NCBI RefSeq assembly: GCF_013409255.1
Contig: NZ_JACCAS010000002.1
Location: 1,922,001 to 1,986,000, forward strand
Length of the DNA: 64,000 nucleotides
Direction of reading: 5' to 3'
Origin: Paraburkholderia bryophila
GTDB taxonomy: Bacteria; Pseudomonadota; Gammaproteobacteria; Burkholderiales; Burkholderiaceae
A model generated the notes under the pieces. That model made no database searches and had not been told where the DNA came from. It saw only the letters and a list, made by a program, of their open reading frames with translations. The position numbers were made by a program, and so were the translations under genes. Shown one piece after another: positions 44,441 through 53,525 of the stretch. How positions within the stretch are numbered: the first letter of the stretch is position 1; each line of letters begins with the position of its first letter.

Positions 44441-45577
44441 ATGCCCAGCGACCTGCCCACTCCAGACGCCGCGCTGCGCGCCGTGTCGGTGCCTGAGCAC
44501 AATCCGCTCGGCACAGCCGGCCTCGAATTCGTGGAGTTCGCCGCGCGCGACCCGCAAGCGCTCGGCGAGACCTTCAGACAGCTCGGCTTCAAGGCGATTG
44601 CCCGTCATCTCAGCAAGGACGTCACGCTGTATCGCCAGGGCGAGATGCAATTCCTGATCAACGCCGAGCCGGATTCGTTCGCCGCCCGCTACGCAGAGGA
44701 ATACGGCGCGGGCATCTGCGCGATCGGCATTCGCGTGGCCGACGCGCAGCGCGCATTCGACCGCGCAATCGACCTCGGCGCATGGGCGTTCGAAGGCGAG
44801 CGACTCGGCACGGGCGAATTGCTGATCCCGGCGATTCAGGGCATCGGCGACTCGCACATCTATTTCATCGATCGTTGGCGCGGACGTGGCGGCCAGCGCG
44901 GTGGCCTGGGCGACATCTCGATCTTCGACATCGACTTCCGGCCCGTCGAGATCGACACGGCGCACGCCGATCTGAGTCACGCGGGCACCGGGCTCGTCGC
45001 CGTGGATCATCTGACGCAAACGGTCGGCGAGGGCCGCATGCAGGAATGGGTCGACTTCTATCGCGACCTGCTCAATTTTCGCGAGATTCACGAGCTGCAC
45101 GCGAACTGGCACATCGCCGCGGAATCGCGGGTGATGGTGTCGCCATGCGGCGCGATCCGCGTGCCGTTGTATGAGGAAGGCACGCGCCGGACCAACCTGA
45201 TGCACGACTATTTGCCGGACCATCCGGGCGAGGGCGTGCAGCACATCGCGCTCGCCACCGACGACATCTTCGCGTGCGTCGAGCAACTGCTCGCGAACGG
45301 TGTCGAATTCGTCGAGCCGCCGCCGCGCTACTACGAGCAACTCGATACGCGTTTGCCCGGTCACGGTCTCGACGTCGAGCGGCTCAAGCGTACTCATGTG
45401 CTGGTGGATGGCGAAATCGGCGCCGACGGCGTGCCGTTGCTGTTTTTTCAGACCTTCGTGCGCCGCCGGGTCGGCGAGATCTTCTTCGAGATCGTCCAGC
45501 GTCAGGGGCATCACGGTTTTGGCGAAGGCAATCTGAGCGCGCTGGCGCAGGCCCGCGATCAGCAAGCGGGCGCTTGA
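44441..45577 (+). CDS. 4-hydroxyphenylpyruvate dioxygenase-like protein
   Basis: Two-domain vicinal-oxygen-chelate protein of 378 residues. Iron ligands typical of HPPD are visible: His in LVAVDHLTQTV (near 190), His in EGVQHIALATDD (near 267) and Glu in EIFFEIVQRQG (near 350), with the C-terminal GFGEGNLSAL helix start that closes the HPPD active site. The usual reaction is 4-hydroxyphenylpyruvate to homogentisate in tyrosine breakdown. Related proteins occur fused to dehydroshikimate dehydratases (QuiC) near pca genes, so a role in quinate/shikimate to protocatechuate conversion is an alternative, given the pcaHG neighbour. The start is set by AAGGAG. Confidence 0.85.
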   Translation: MPSDLPTPDAALRAVSVPEHNPLGTAGLEFVEFAARDPQALGETFRQLGFKAIARHLSKDVTLYRQGEMQFLINAEPDSFAARYAEEYGAGICAIGIRVADAQRAFDRAIDLGAWAFEGERLGTGELLIPAIQGIGDSHIYFIDRWRGRGGQRGGLGDISIFDIDFRPVEIDTAHADLSHAGTGLVAVDHLTQTVGEGRMQEWVDFYRDLLNFREIHELHANWHIAAESRVMVSPCGAIRVPLYEEGTRRTNLMHDYLPDHPGEGVQHIALATDDIFACVEQLLANGVEFVEPPPRYYEQLDTRLPGHGLDVERLKRTHVLVDGEIGADGVPLLFFQTFVRRRVGEIFFEIVQRQGHHGFGEGNLSALAQARDQQAGA

Positions 45578-45615
45578 CGCGATTCAGCGGTTTAACGCGT
45601 CAAGGCTTCAACGCT

Positions 45616-46596
45616 TCAAGCCCCGAACGGCCGCTCGCTGCCATCCGACGCTCTCTCAACACCCGGATTACCCGCCAACGCCGGATTCACCGCCCCATAA
45701 TCCGCCGCCTCATGCAACAGCCACTCGCGGAAGCTCGCGAGCGGCTTACCGTGACTCAACTCCGTCGGATAAACGAGGTAGTACGCCGAGTCCGCAATCG
45801 CCGGCGCGGCGAGCGGCACCACGAGCGGAATCACAAGCCCGAGCTGTTCGAGCTGCGCATCCACAAAAAAGCGCGGCACCAGCGCGATGCCGAGGCCGGC
45901 CGCGGCGGCGCTGATCAGCATGGTGTGGAGTTCATAGCGCACGCCCTGCATGGTCCGGTTGTCGTCGACGCCCAGATTCGCGAACCACGTTGCCCAGCCG
46001 TCAGGCCGGGTGGTGGAGTGCAGTAGCGGATAGTCCAGCAGATCGGCCGGCTGTTCAACCGGTCGTTTCAGCAAACTCGCCGCGCACACCGGCACGACTT
46101 CTTCGCTAAACAGAAAATCCGCCGACGTGCCCGGCCACGTCGGTTTGCCATAGTGAATCGCCGCTTCGAAATGCGTGTCGGCGAACGGGAACGTGCCGGT
46201 GCGCACGCCCATGTTCACGCGAACATCCGGATACTGCGTATTGAATGCCGCGAGCCGCGGAATCAGCCATTGCGACGCAAAAGTTGGCAACACCGCCAGT
46301 TCCAGATAACCGCCGCCGCTGCCATGCGCGATGATCGACAGCGTGTCGCGGTCGAGCTGTTCCAGCGAGCGCCGCACCTGCGCGCTATACACCTTGCCCG
46401 CCTTGGTCAGCACCACGCGCTGTTTGACGCGCACGAACAGCCGCACGCCGAGATTGGTTTCGAGCGTATTGATCTGCCGCGACACCGCGCTTTCGGTGAG
46501 GAACAGTTCGCGCGCCGCATGCGTGAAGCTCTCGTGCCGGGCGGCGGCTTCGAAAGCGAGCAGCGCGCCCATGTTGGGGATTTTGAACTTTCGCAT
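45616..46596 (-). CDS. LysR-family regulator (GcvA-like), divergent from the DUF1338 gene
   Basis: Regulator of 326 residues with helix-turn-helix MGALLAFEAAARHESFTHAARELFLTESAVSRQINTLETNLGVRLF (about 9-54) and an effector domain with AVLPTFASQWLIPRLAAFNTQYPDVRV and the AAAAGLGIALVPRFFVD segment of the GcvA group. The divergent neighbour starts 175 bases away, so it probably controls the DUF1338/flavoprotein pair. Its own promoter region overlaps the divergent one; no dyad was recognised. Confidence 0.88.
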   Translation of the reverse strand: MRKFKIPNMGALLAFEAAARHESFTHAARELFLTESAVSRQINTLETNLGVRLFVRVKQRVVLTKAGKVYSAQVRRSLEQLDRDTLSIIAHGSGGGYLELAVLPTFASQWLIPRLAAFNTQYPDVRVNMGVRTGTFPFADTHFEAAIHYGKPTWPGTSADFLFSEEVVPVCAASLLKRPVEQPADLLDYPLLHSTTRPDGWATWFANLGVDDNRTMQGVRYELHTMLISAAAAGLGIALVPRFFVDAQLEQLGLVIPLVVPLAAPAIADSAYYLVYPTELSHGKPLASFREWLLHEAADYGAVNPALAGNPGVERASDGSERPFGA

Positions 46597-46771
46597 GTTG
46601 ATTCCGAAAACGCATCAAGTGGCGATTTTATCTCGCTTTACGGCGGCGCTGCGGATTTGAATAATGTCACCTTCAAACTTGCCGTATCGCGCGTTGCGCG
46701 GCCACCGGCGGTCCCCAACAGCGCGTCAGCGAGCGCGCCAGGCATCACGTGAAGCTACGTAGAGAACCGAT

Positions 46772-47809
46772 ATGCGAAACATCAAGAATGCGAATGTCGA
46801 ACAACTGCTGCAGAAACTGCTCGGTGCCGACACCACCGCGCGGCTCTTCGCCACGCTGAATCATCCGCAGATTTTGAACGAGTGGGAAACGGGCACCGTC
46901 ACGCGCGCGGAACTGGCTCAGGCGATGAACATGGCGCTGTTCGAAGACCTGCTGGCGCGTTCGCCGAACGGCCGCCAGTACACGGACGAGACGATCGCCG
47001 CCGGCGGTAGCGTGTATTTCGATCACGGCGCGTTGCGCACGGTGCGCTGGCCGCACAGCGGCGCGCTGCCGATGGGCGAAGCCGCGTTCGCGCGCATTCT
47101 GCGTCCGCTCGGCTTCAGCATCAACGGTCGCTATCCGCTCGACCGCCTGGGCATGACCGGTCGCGCGTGGGCGCATGACGACGCGCCCGACGAGATCTCG
47201 CAATTCTTCGTCAGCGAATTGCATCCCGAGCGTTTTTCCGCAGAGTTCCAGCAGGCCGTGACGAACGTGATCGGTGCTTCGCGCGATCCGTTGACGCCGC
47301 GCGCCGTCGGCCAGTTGTGGGAACTCGAACGCGACGGCGTGCTGCCGCTCGACGCGGCGCACGAATTGCTGCCGGTGATCGTCGGCGCGTTCGCGCGTCA
47401 GCACGAGACGCCACGCGAAGCCGATTACGAAGTATTGTTGAAGGAGTCGGCGGAAATGGCGTGGATCGCCACCGAAGGCAACGCGTTCAATCACGCAACG
47501 GATCGCGTCGCGGACGTCTTCCAACTCTCCGACGACGAGAAGGCCAAGGGTCGTCCGATGAAGCCGGAAGTGGAGCGCTCGCGTTCGGGCCGCGTGTTCC
47601 AGACCGCGTATCGCGCGGACGTCGTGCGGCGCGAATTCGTCGCGACCGATGGCGTTGTCGTAACGCGTGACGTGCCGGGCTCGTTCTACGAGTTCATCAC
47701 GCGCAAGCGCACGTTCGATCAGGACGCGCGCCGCTGGGAAACCGATCTGCGTTTCGACGCGGGCAACGCTCAGGGCATCTTCAAGATGACGGCGAGCCAG
47801 GCGGCATGA
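46772..47809 (+). CDS. DUF1338/HglS-type iron oxygenase, probable 2-oxoadipate dioxygenase/decarboxylase
   Basis: Protein of 345 residues. In characterised HglS of Pseudomonas putida the iron ligands are two His and one Glu with a substrate-binding Arg four residues after the first His. The same pattern is seen here: VYFDHGALRT (His85, Arg89), FNHATDRV (His near 240) and SFYEFITRK (Glu near 306). HglS turns 2-oxoadipate into D-2-hydroxyglutarate in lysine catabolism. The next gene encodes a D-2-hydroxyglutarate-dehydrogenase-like protein, which supports the assignment. The protein is shorter than P. putida HglS, so the family subgroup may differ. Confidence 0.8.
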   Translation: MRNIKNANVEQLLQKLLGADTTARLFATLNHPQILNEWETGTVTRAELAQAMNMALFEDLLARSPNGRQYTDETIAAGGSVYFDHGALRTVRWPHSGALPMGEAAFARILRPLGFSINGRYPLDRLGMTGRAWAHDDAPDEISQFFVSELHPERFSAEFQQAVTNVIGASRDPLTPRAVGQLWELERDGVLPLDAAHELLPVIVGAFARQHETPREADYEVLLKESAEMAWIATEGNAFNHATDRVADVFQLSDDEKAKGRPMKPEVERSRSGRVFQTAYRADVVRREFVATDGVVVTRDVPGSFYEFITRKRTFDQDARRWETDLRFDAGNAQGIFKMTASQAA

Positions 47810-47860
47810 GCGTCGAGCAACGGCGCTCGAACGTTGAACAAAACACGTGAGGGCGCGGCA

Positions 47861-50800
47861 GTGGGAACATCAACGTCATTCGATGAAGTGCACGTGACTA
47901 CACCGGACGATGCCGGGCGCAGCACGCCAAACGAAGTACGCGTCGCCATGCCGTTCAAGGGCACCGCCGCCGTGCTGCAGGCGCTCGAAGCGGACCTGCG
48001 TCGCCATGTGCGCGGCGAAGTGCGCTTCGATCAGGGTTCGAAAGCGCTGTATGCGGCGGATGCGTCGAACTACCGCCAGGTTCCGCTCGGCGTCGTCGTA
48101 CCCGCCGATGTGGACGATCTGCTGGCCACGCTCGCCGCCTGCCGCCGCAACGACGTACCGTTTTTGCCGCGCGGCGGCGGCACATCGCAGAACGGCCAAT
48201 GCGTGAACGTCGCCGTAGTGGCCGACGCGAGCAAGTACGTGAACCGCGTCGTGTCGGTCGATCCGGTCGCGCGCGTGGCGATCGTCGAACCGGGCGTGGT
48301 GTGCGACACCTTGCGCGATGCCGCCGAACAACACGGCCTCACCTTCGCGCCGGATCCGGCCACGCATAGCCGCTGCACGCTCGGCGGCATGATCGCCAAC
48401 AACTCGTGCGGCGCGCATTCGGTGATGGCGGGCAAGACGGTGGAAAACGTCGAAGCGCTGGAAATCGCGACCTTCGACGGCGCGCGTTTCTGGGTCGGCC
48501 CGACCTCCGACGCGGAGCTTGAGCGCATCATCGCGGCCGGCGGCCCTCAGGGCGAAATCTACGCCGCGCTCCGGCAGTTGCGCGACACCTACGCCGAGCA
48601 GATTCGCGCGAAATTCCCGCGGATCAAACGGCGCGTGTCGGGCTTCAATCTCGATCAACTGTTGCCGGAAAACGGCTTCAATGTGGCGCGCGCCCTGGTC
48701 GGCACCGAGGGCACCTGCGCGGTGACCTTGCAGGCGAAAGTGCGCCTCGTGAAGAGTCCGGCGAAGCGTGTGATCGTCGTGGTCGGCTTCACCGATATCT
48801 ATATCGCGGCGGATGCCGTGCCGCATTTCATGCGCTGGGAGCCGATCGCGATCGAAGGACTCGACCGCGCGATCATCCGAGGCTTGCAGGCGCGCGGTTT
48901 GAAGAAGGACGAGATCGCGCTGTTGCCGCCGGGCGACGCATGGGTCGTGCTCGAATTCGGCGCGGACACGCAAGAGGCGGTGATGCACCAGGCGCAAGCG
49001 GCCGCGACGCATTTTGCGTCCGGCGAGGCGGGCCCGAGCGTGTCGGCGATGCTCGTCGAAGATCGCGCGTTGCAGGCGAAGGTGTGGTCGATTCGCGAGA
49101 CGGGGGCGTCGGCGGTGGCGTTGTCGGTTGAGGACGGCACGCCGGACCCGGTGGTGGGCTGGGAAGACGCCGCCGTCGATCCGATGCGGCTCGGCGACTA
49201 CCTGCGCGCGTTTCAGGCGCTGGTGGACCGCTATGGCTACGAGACGAGTCTGTACGGCCATTTCGGCGACGGCTGCGTGCACGCGCGCATTACCTTCGAT
49301 CTGCGCAGCGCGGCGGGCGTGGCGACGTGGCGCAAGTTTCTGCGCGAAGCGGCGGAACTGGTGGTCGAATTCGGCGGCTCGCTGTCGGGCGAACATGGCG
49401 ACGGCCAGGCCAAGGCCGAGTTCCTGCCGATCATGTACGGCCCGGAATTGATGCACGCCATGGAGCAATTCAAGGCGATCTGGGACCCGGCCAATCGTCT
49501 GAATCCGGGGAAGGTCGTGCACGCGTATCGTGCCGACGAGAATCTGCGGATGGGTCCGGCGTACAAGCCGGTGACCTTGCAAACGAAGCTCACGTTCGCC
49601 AGCCCGGAAGGTGACGGTTTCCAGCGCGAGATCGAGCGCTGCATCGGCATGGGCAAGTGTCGTTCACTCGAAGGCGGCACGATGTGCCCGAGCTATCGCG
49701 CCACGCGTGAAGAGCGCTATTCGACCCGTGGTCGCGCGCATCTGTTCTGGGAAATGCTGCAAGGCGACGTGATCGCCGACGGCTGGCAAAGCCGCGAAGT
49801 GAAAGACGCGCTCGATACCTGCCTCGCGTGCAAAGGCTGCAAGTCCGATTGCCCGACGCATACGGATATGGCTTCATACAAGGCCGAGTTTCTCTCGCAT
49901 TACTACGAGACGAAGCGTCGGCCACGGCAGGCGCTGTTCATGGGGCGCATCGGCGAATGGGCGCCATGGGCGGCGCGCTTTCCGCGTCTGACGAACTTCA
50001 TGACGTCGGCGCCGGGCCTCGCTTCGCTCGGCAAGTGGGTGGCGGGCGTAGCGCAGACGCGTGAACTGCCGCGCTTCGCCGGGGCGACGTATCGGGAGAT
50101 CGCGCGGCGTTCATCATCCAACTCATTCAACTCTCGTGGGGCTGAGGGTAACGTTGGCAACGTGGGGAAGAAAGTCATTCTCTGGGTCGACACGTTCAAC
50201 GATCACTTCACGCCCGAAATCGCCGAAGCCGCCGCGGATGTTTTAAAGCAACTCGGCTGGCACGTCGTGCTGCCGAAGAATCGCTTGTGCTGCGGGCGTC
50301 CGCTGTATGACTTCGGCCTGCTCGAACGCGCGCGTGAACTGCTCACGCACATTCTCGACGACCTCGCGGACGATATCGCCGCCGGTGTGCCGTTAGTCGG
50401 TCTCGAACCCGGCTGTTTGTCCGTCTTCAAGGATGAACTGCTGAAGCAATTGCCCGGTCACGCGTTGGCGAAGCAGTTGTCCGCGCAAACATTTCTGTTT
50501 TCCGATTTCGTCGCGCGTCAGCCGTTCGATTGGCCGACGCTCGACGCGGATGTGATCGTGCACGGGCATTGTCATCAGAAGGCGTTGTTCGGCATGCAAG
50601 GCGACACGGCGTTGCTGAACAAACTCGGCGTGACCTGGAAGTTGCTCGACACGGGATGCTGCGGCATGGCGGGATCGTTCGGCTTTAACGCCGAGCATCA
50701 CGCGTTGTCGGAGAAGATCGGCGAAGACAAGCTGTTTCCGGCCGTACGTGAAGCGACGGCGGCGAATGCGGAAACGATCGTGCTGACCAATGGCTTTAGT

Positions 50801-50917
50801 TGCCGTGAGCAGATCGAACAGGGAACGGGCCGCCACGCAATGCATATTGCGCAACTGGCGCAGCGGGCGTTGGCGGCGGCGCGTGAGGATGCTGTTGCTG
50901 AGGTTACGGTCGGTTGA
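47861..50917 (+). CDS. ydiJ: FAD/FeS oxidoreductase, YdiJ-type D-2-hydroxyglutarate dehydrogenase-like
   Basis: Fusion enzyme of about 1,018 residues. The N-terminal half is a VAO-type FAD-linked oxidase (PRGGGTSQNGQCVN, HSRCTLGGMIANNSCGAHSV, GHFGDGCVHARI, SGEHGDGQAK). This is followed by a 4Fe-4S region (CIGMGKC...CPSY and CLACKGCKSDCPTH) and two CCG-type cysteine-rich domains (CCGRPLYD, HCHQKALFG, DTGCCGMAGSFG). YdiJ of E. coli oxidises D-2-hydroxyglutarate. The GTG start at 47861 has GAGGG upstream; a TTG at 47834 or the ATG at 47948 are alternatives. It lies 51 bases after the HglS-like gene. Confidence 0.88.
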   Translation: MGTSTSFDEVHVTTPDDAGRSTPNEVRVAMPFKGTAAVLQALEADLRRHVRGEVRFDQGSKALYAADASNYRQVPLGVVVPADVDDLLATLAACRRNDVPFLPRGGGTSQNGQCVNVAVVADASKYVNRVVSVDPVARVAIVEPGVVCDTLRDAAEQHGLTFAPDPATHSRCTLGGMIANNSCGAHSVMAGKTVENVEALEIATFDGARFWVGPTSDAELERIIAAGGPQGEIYAALRQLRDTYAEQIRAKFPRIKRRVSGFNLDQLLPENGFNVARALVGTEGTCAVTLQAKVRLVKSPAKRVIVVVGFTDIYIAADAVPHFMRWEPIAIEGLDRAIIRGLQARGLKKDEIALLPPGDAWVVLEFGADTQEAVMHQAQAAATHFASGEAGPSVSAMLVEDRALQAKVWSIRETGASAVALSVEDGTPDPVVGWEDAAVDPMRLGDYLRAFQALVDRYGYETSLYGHFGDGCVHARITFDLRSAAGVATWRKFLREAAELVVEFGGSLSGEHGDGQAKAEFLPIMYGPELMHAMEQFKAIWDPANRLNPGKVVHAYRADENLRMGPAYKPVTLQTKLTFASPEGDGFQREIERCIGMGKCRSLEGGTMCPSYRATREERYSTRGRAHLFWEMLQGDVIADGWQSREVKDALDTCLACKGCKSDCPTHTDMASYKAEFLSHYYETKRRPRQALFMGRIGEWAPWAARFPRLTNFMTSAPGLASLGKWVAGVAQTRELPRFAGATYREIARRSSSNSFNSRGAEGNVGNVGKKVILWVDTFNDHFTPEIAEAAADVLKQLGWHVVLPKNRLCCGRPLYDFGLLERARELLTHILDDLADDIAAGVPLVGLEPGCLSVFKDELLKQLPGHALAKQLSAQTFLFSDFVARQPFDWPTLDADVIVHGHCHQKALFGMQGDTALLNKLGVTWKLLDTGCCGMAGSFGFNAEHHALSEKIGEDKLFPAVREATAANAETIVLTNGFSCREQIEQGTGRHAMHIAQLAQRALAAAREDAVAEVTVG

Positions 50918-50945
50918 CGCGCGCGGGTTGCAGTTCGCGCGAGTG

Positions 50946-51578
50946 TTATTTCTTCGGTGAATCGGTGCTGGCCGGCACTGGCGGGATGTCGGCGCTGGTC
51001 GCCATCCACAACACTTCGGCGTCTTCGTCGCTGGTCGAAACCGCCGCGTGGCCGGTGCGGCTGTCGAAGTACAAACTGTCGCCGGCGTTCAAATGCGTTG
51101 GCGCGTACAACTCGGAATACAGGCAAACGCTGCCGCTGATCACGTACAGGAATTCCTCGCCCTCGTGACGGCCCCAGTCGTCGAAGGCGTCGAGCGTGTG
51201 CGCGGAAATGCGGATGCGGAACGGCAGCATTGCTTTGTGCGCGAGGTCGGTGGCGAGCAACTCCATCTGATAGCCGCGATACGCGTGGCGTTGGCCTTCA
51301 TTCTTGCGGGTCAACGCACGACGTCCGCTCGCGCTGACTTTCGGCGTGGAGCCGAACAACTCGCCGATTTCTATCTTCAGACCCAGCACGATTTTCTGCA
51401 GCACGTCGAATGTGGGGGACATCAGGCCGTTTTCGACTTTGGAGAGCGTCGAGCGTGACACGCCGCACAGGCGGCTCGCAGTTTCCAGTGTCAGATCCTG
51501 GGCCTGACGGGCAGCGCGCACGCGTCGTCCGAGGTCCGTAGTGGAGGGATCGGCGGGTTTGGTGAGATGGGTATCCAT
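50946..51578 (-). CDS. XRE-family regulator with C-terminal cupin sensor
   Basis: Regulator of 210 residues. The helix-turn-helix is LGRRVRAARQAQDLTLETASRLCGVSRSTLSKVENGLMSPTFDVLQKIV (about 16-64), and the cupin domain (about 110-190) has EGEEFLYVISGSVCLYSE and LNAGDSLYFDSRTGHAAVS. Members of this group sense small metabolites such as amines or amino acids and often control nearby catabolic or polyamine genes. It is convergent with ydiJ. Its target is unknown; the AT-rich region upstream may be regulated by it. Confidence 0.88.
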   Translation of the reverse strand: MDTHLTKPADPSTTDLGRRVRAARQAQDLTLETASRLCGVSRSTLSKVENGLMSPTFDVLQKIVLGLKIEIGELFGSTPKVSASGRRALTRKNEGQRHAYRGYQMELLATDLAHKAMLPFRIRISAHTLDAFDDWGRHEGEEFLYVISGSVCLYSELYAPTHLNAGDSLYFDSRTGHAAVSTSDEDAEVLWMATSADIPPVPASTDSPKK

Positions 51579-52121
51579 GGGGTCCGACAGCTTGAAAGCT
51601 CGCCTTCGTGGGCGCGTGGTGTTTCCGATAATAACATTCGGTGCGGCGGGCCCGGTCGGCGCGGAAGGTCGGGGATTGCCCGCAGGGCGATGGCCGGCGC
51701 TGGTTGGGTGGATCCGCGCGGCTGACGGGGCGCGCTAGTTTTCTCATCGGAAACGTCATGCTTCGGGGTGGCGTGCGAACTTTGCGTCACTGCGGTTGAC
51801 GTCGTGAATTGAGGCGAAGTACGCGTGTGGATTGGCAATCGGCATTATTTGCTGAATGCATATTTGAATGAGGTAATTGTTAAAGGCAAAAGATCAATTG
51901 GTATTGTGTATTTGCAATCTGCTATAGGCGCTTTGATACGCGTTGATGCGTTCTGATGGATAAGTCAAAGATCGTTGACGGTATTTATTTTGTGTGGCAA
52001 AAATATGCCTATAGCATATTGATTATTTTTTGTTAAATGATCCTGCTGACGGTTATTTTTATCTGCCATATCGATTACGATGCTGGGATTAAAAACAGCA
52101 TCACTCAGATAAAAACGATCC
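51579..52121. other. AT-rich intergenic region with dyads
   Basis: The first half is GC-rich like the chromosome, the second (about 51,840-52,110) is strikingly AT-rich. It contains a perfect dyad at 52002-52020 (AATATGC, CTATA, GCATATT), a 10-base inverted pair TGCTATAGGC (51920-51929) and GCCTATAGCA (52007-52016), and a TTGACG hexamer near 51975. No ORF. This composition is typical of foreign DNA or H-NS-bound promoters. Confidence 0.6.
52002..52020. promoter_or_regulatory. Perfect 7-5-7 dyad upstream of the unknown 149-residue gene
   Basis: AATATGC/GCATATT arms around CTATA, about 100 bases before the next start codon. Its inner part also pairs with an inverted copy 77 bases upstream. Probably an operator or the edge of a mobile sequence. 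Confidence 0.45.
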
Positions 52122-52571
52122 ATGTCGCAGAATCGTAAAAAACGACCAACGGGGAATCAGGGGCGTCGAAAACCGCTTGGAAAGACCAAGCTCCTCCCGC
52201 ACACCACCTCTTACGTGCGTGAGCAATCGCTTTACTGGCATCTGGCTTTGGCTGCATTTCAGACCGGCAAGGGTAATGGCGATCTGCTCGTCAAACTGGT
52301 CAAGGCGCTTTATCTCGCCTGGTATCTTCAGCAGGCCGGATTCGGCGACGCAGAACGCGAGCTTTATCTCGAAGCGGAGCGCATTCTGGATGCCGCGGCT
52401 CACGGCGCGAACAAAGATATCTGGTCGATTGCCGCCACCGACTGTCCGCCGATTATCCGGCTTCTCGATTTGCACGAGCAGCAGTTGCTATCCGCACCGG
52501 TGTTTACCGTCGACGAAGCCGAATCGCGTCTCGTGCGTTTTGGAAAGAGTGAGAGGCGATCGCCGTGGTGA
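52122..52571 (+). CDS. Protein of unknown function, 149 residues
   Basis: Not recognised with certainty. The N-terminal 30 residues are basic (SQNRKKRPTGNQGRRKPLGKTKLLPHTTSYVREQ), then a helical core (SLYWHLALAAFQTGKGNGDLLVKLVKALYLAWYLQQAGFGDAERELYLEAERIL) and a less ordered tail. Similar Burkholderia proteins have been labelled Fis-family regulators, but no helix-turn-helix is obvious. It stands alone behind an AT-rich promoter with dyads, which suggests recent acquisition. The basic start could bind nucleic acid. Confidence 0.7.
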   Translation: MSQNRKKRPTGNQGRRKPLGKTKLLPHTTSYVREQSLYWHLALAAFQTGKGNGDLLVKLVKALYLAWYLQQAGFGDAERELYLEAERILDAAAHGANKDIWSIAATDCPPIIRLLDLHEQQLLSAPVFTVDEAESRLVRFGKSERRSPW

Positions 52572-52808
52572 GTGCGATTGGGGGCGCCGCATAGCAGCGG
52601 CGCTGTTAAGGGCCGTTTATTATCAAACGCAGTTTTAATTTACCCAGCAGGCGTTCCATTTGACTCAGTTCGCCTGCGCGGCACCGGCTTCAACCGTTGC
52701 GTCGTCGAGATGACGTTCAAAATGCAACAGGCCCTACCGCACCCCATGCAGTCGCATGATTCTCCGTTTCGGCACGTGCAGCGCCCGGAGGCGCTGCTAC
52801 GCACTCAC

Positions 52809-53453
52809 TCACGAAGCGCTTGCTTGCCGCCTCGCCTGCTCCTCGCCAAACAGCGCAATCTCTTCTTTCAACGCCCTGGCGACAGGCGGCCGAAGCGTCG
52901 TCTGTTTGTAATACGCCGCGACGGCAGGCCACCCGGCGAGATCAACACCACCATACTGGGCCCAGTTCAATACGGTAACGAGGTAAGCGTCTGCCACTGT
53001 GAAATGATCCAGCAAGAACTCCTGCTCGCCGAAATGCTGTTCGAGCACGTTGAGGCGCAGCGCGACTTTCTTCTGCGTGTAGGCCCGAACGTCCGCAGGC
53101 GCGTGCGGATCGAGCAGCGGCACGAACACACCTTTGTGCAGTTCCGTGCTGATAAAACCCAGCCATTCCTGCAGCTTGGCACGCTGTGCCGTTCCCGACG
53201 CCGGCGCGAGCCCGGCCGCCGGAAATGCGTCCGCTACGTACGGCAGGATCGCGGTGTTTTCCTTCAGCAGCCAGCCCTCATCCGTGCGGAGCACGGGCAC
53301 CTGTCCCAATGGGTTGATCGGATAAAAATCGGAGCCGTCACGCAATTGCTTTGACTTCGTGTCGACTTCAATAAACTGCGCGTCCGCGTTGGCTTCATAA
53401 AGCGCAATGCGGGTTGCGAGTGAACAGGCCAGTGGCGAAAAGTAAAGCTCCAT
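52809..53453 (-). CDS. Glutathione S-transferase
   Basis: GST of 214 residues with a thioredoxin-like N-domain (MELYFSPLACSLATRIALYEAN, catalytic Ser/Cys region near 8-13; NPLGQVPVLRTDEGWLLKENTAILPYVAD) and a helical C-domain (FTVADAYLVTVLNW). It resembles the beta/theta-like bacterial classes, with cysteine at position 10. A TetR-type regulator lies divergently 72 bases away and probably controls it. The start follows GGAG. Confidence 0.9.
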   Translation of the reverse strand: MELYFSPLACSLATRIALYEANADAQFIEVDTKSKQLRDGSDFYPINPLGQVPVLRTDEGWLLKENTAILPYVADAFPAAGLAPASGTAQRAKLQEWLGFISTELHKGVFVPLLDPHAPADVRAYTQKKVALRLNVLEQHFGEQEFLLDHFTVADAYLVTVLNWAQYGGVDLAGWPAVAAYYKQTTLRPPVARALKEEIALFGEEQARRQASAS

Positions 53454-53480
53454 GCTCGTGACTCCGGGTCGTTGTGATTG

Positions 53481-53504
53481 TTTTTGTACTATAGTGTATA
53501 AAAA
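53481..53504. promoter_or_regulatory. Palindromic operator between GST and TetR genes
   Basis: A 24-base near-palindrome with T5/A5 ends and TAC/GTA inner arms, containing the perfect octamer ACTATAGT. It lies 28 bases from the GST start and 22 from the TetR start, the expected place for a TetR-type operator over both promoters. Confidence 0.55.
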
Positions 53505-53525
53505 TCAACGCTGGCAACTATTTAT

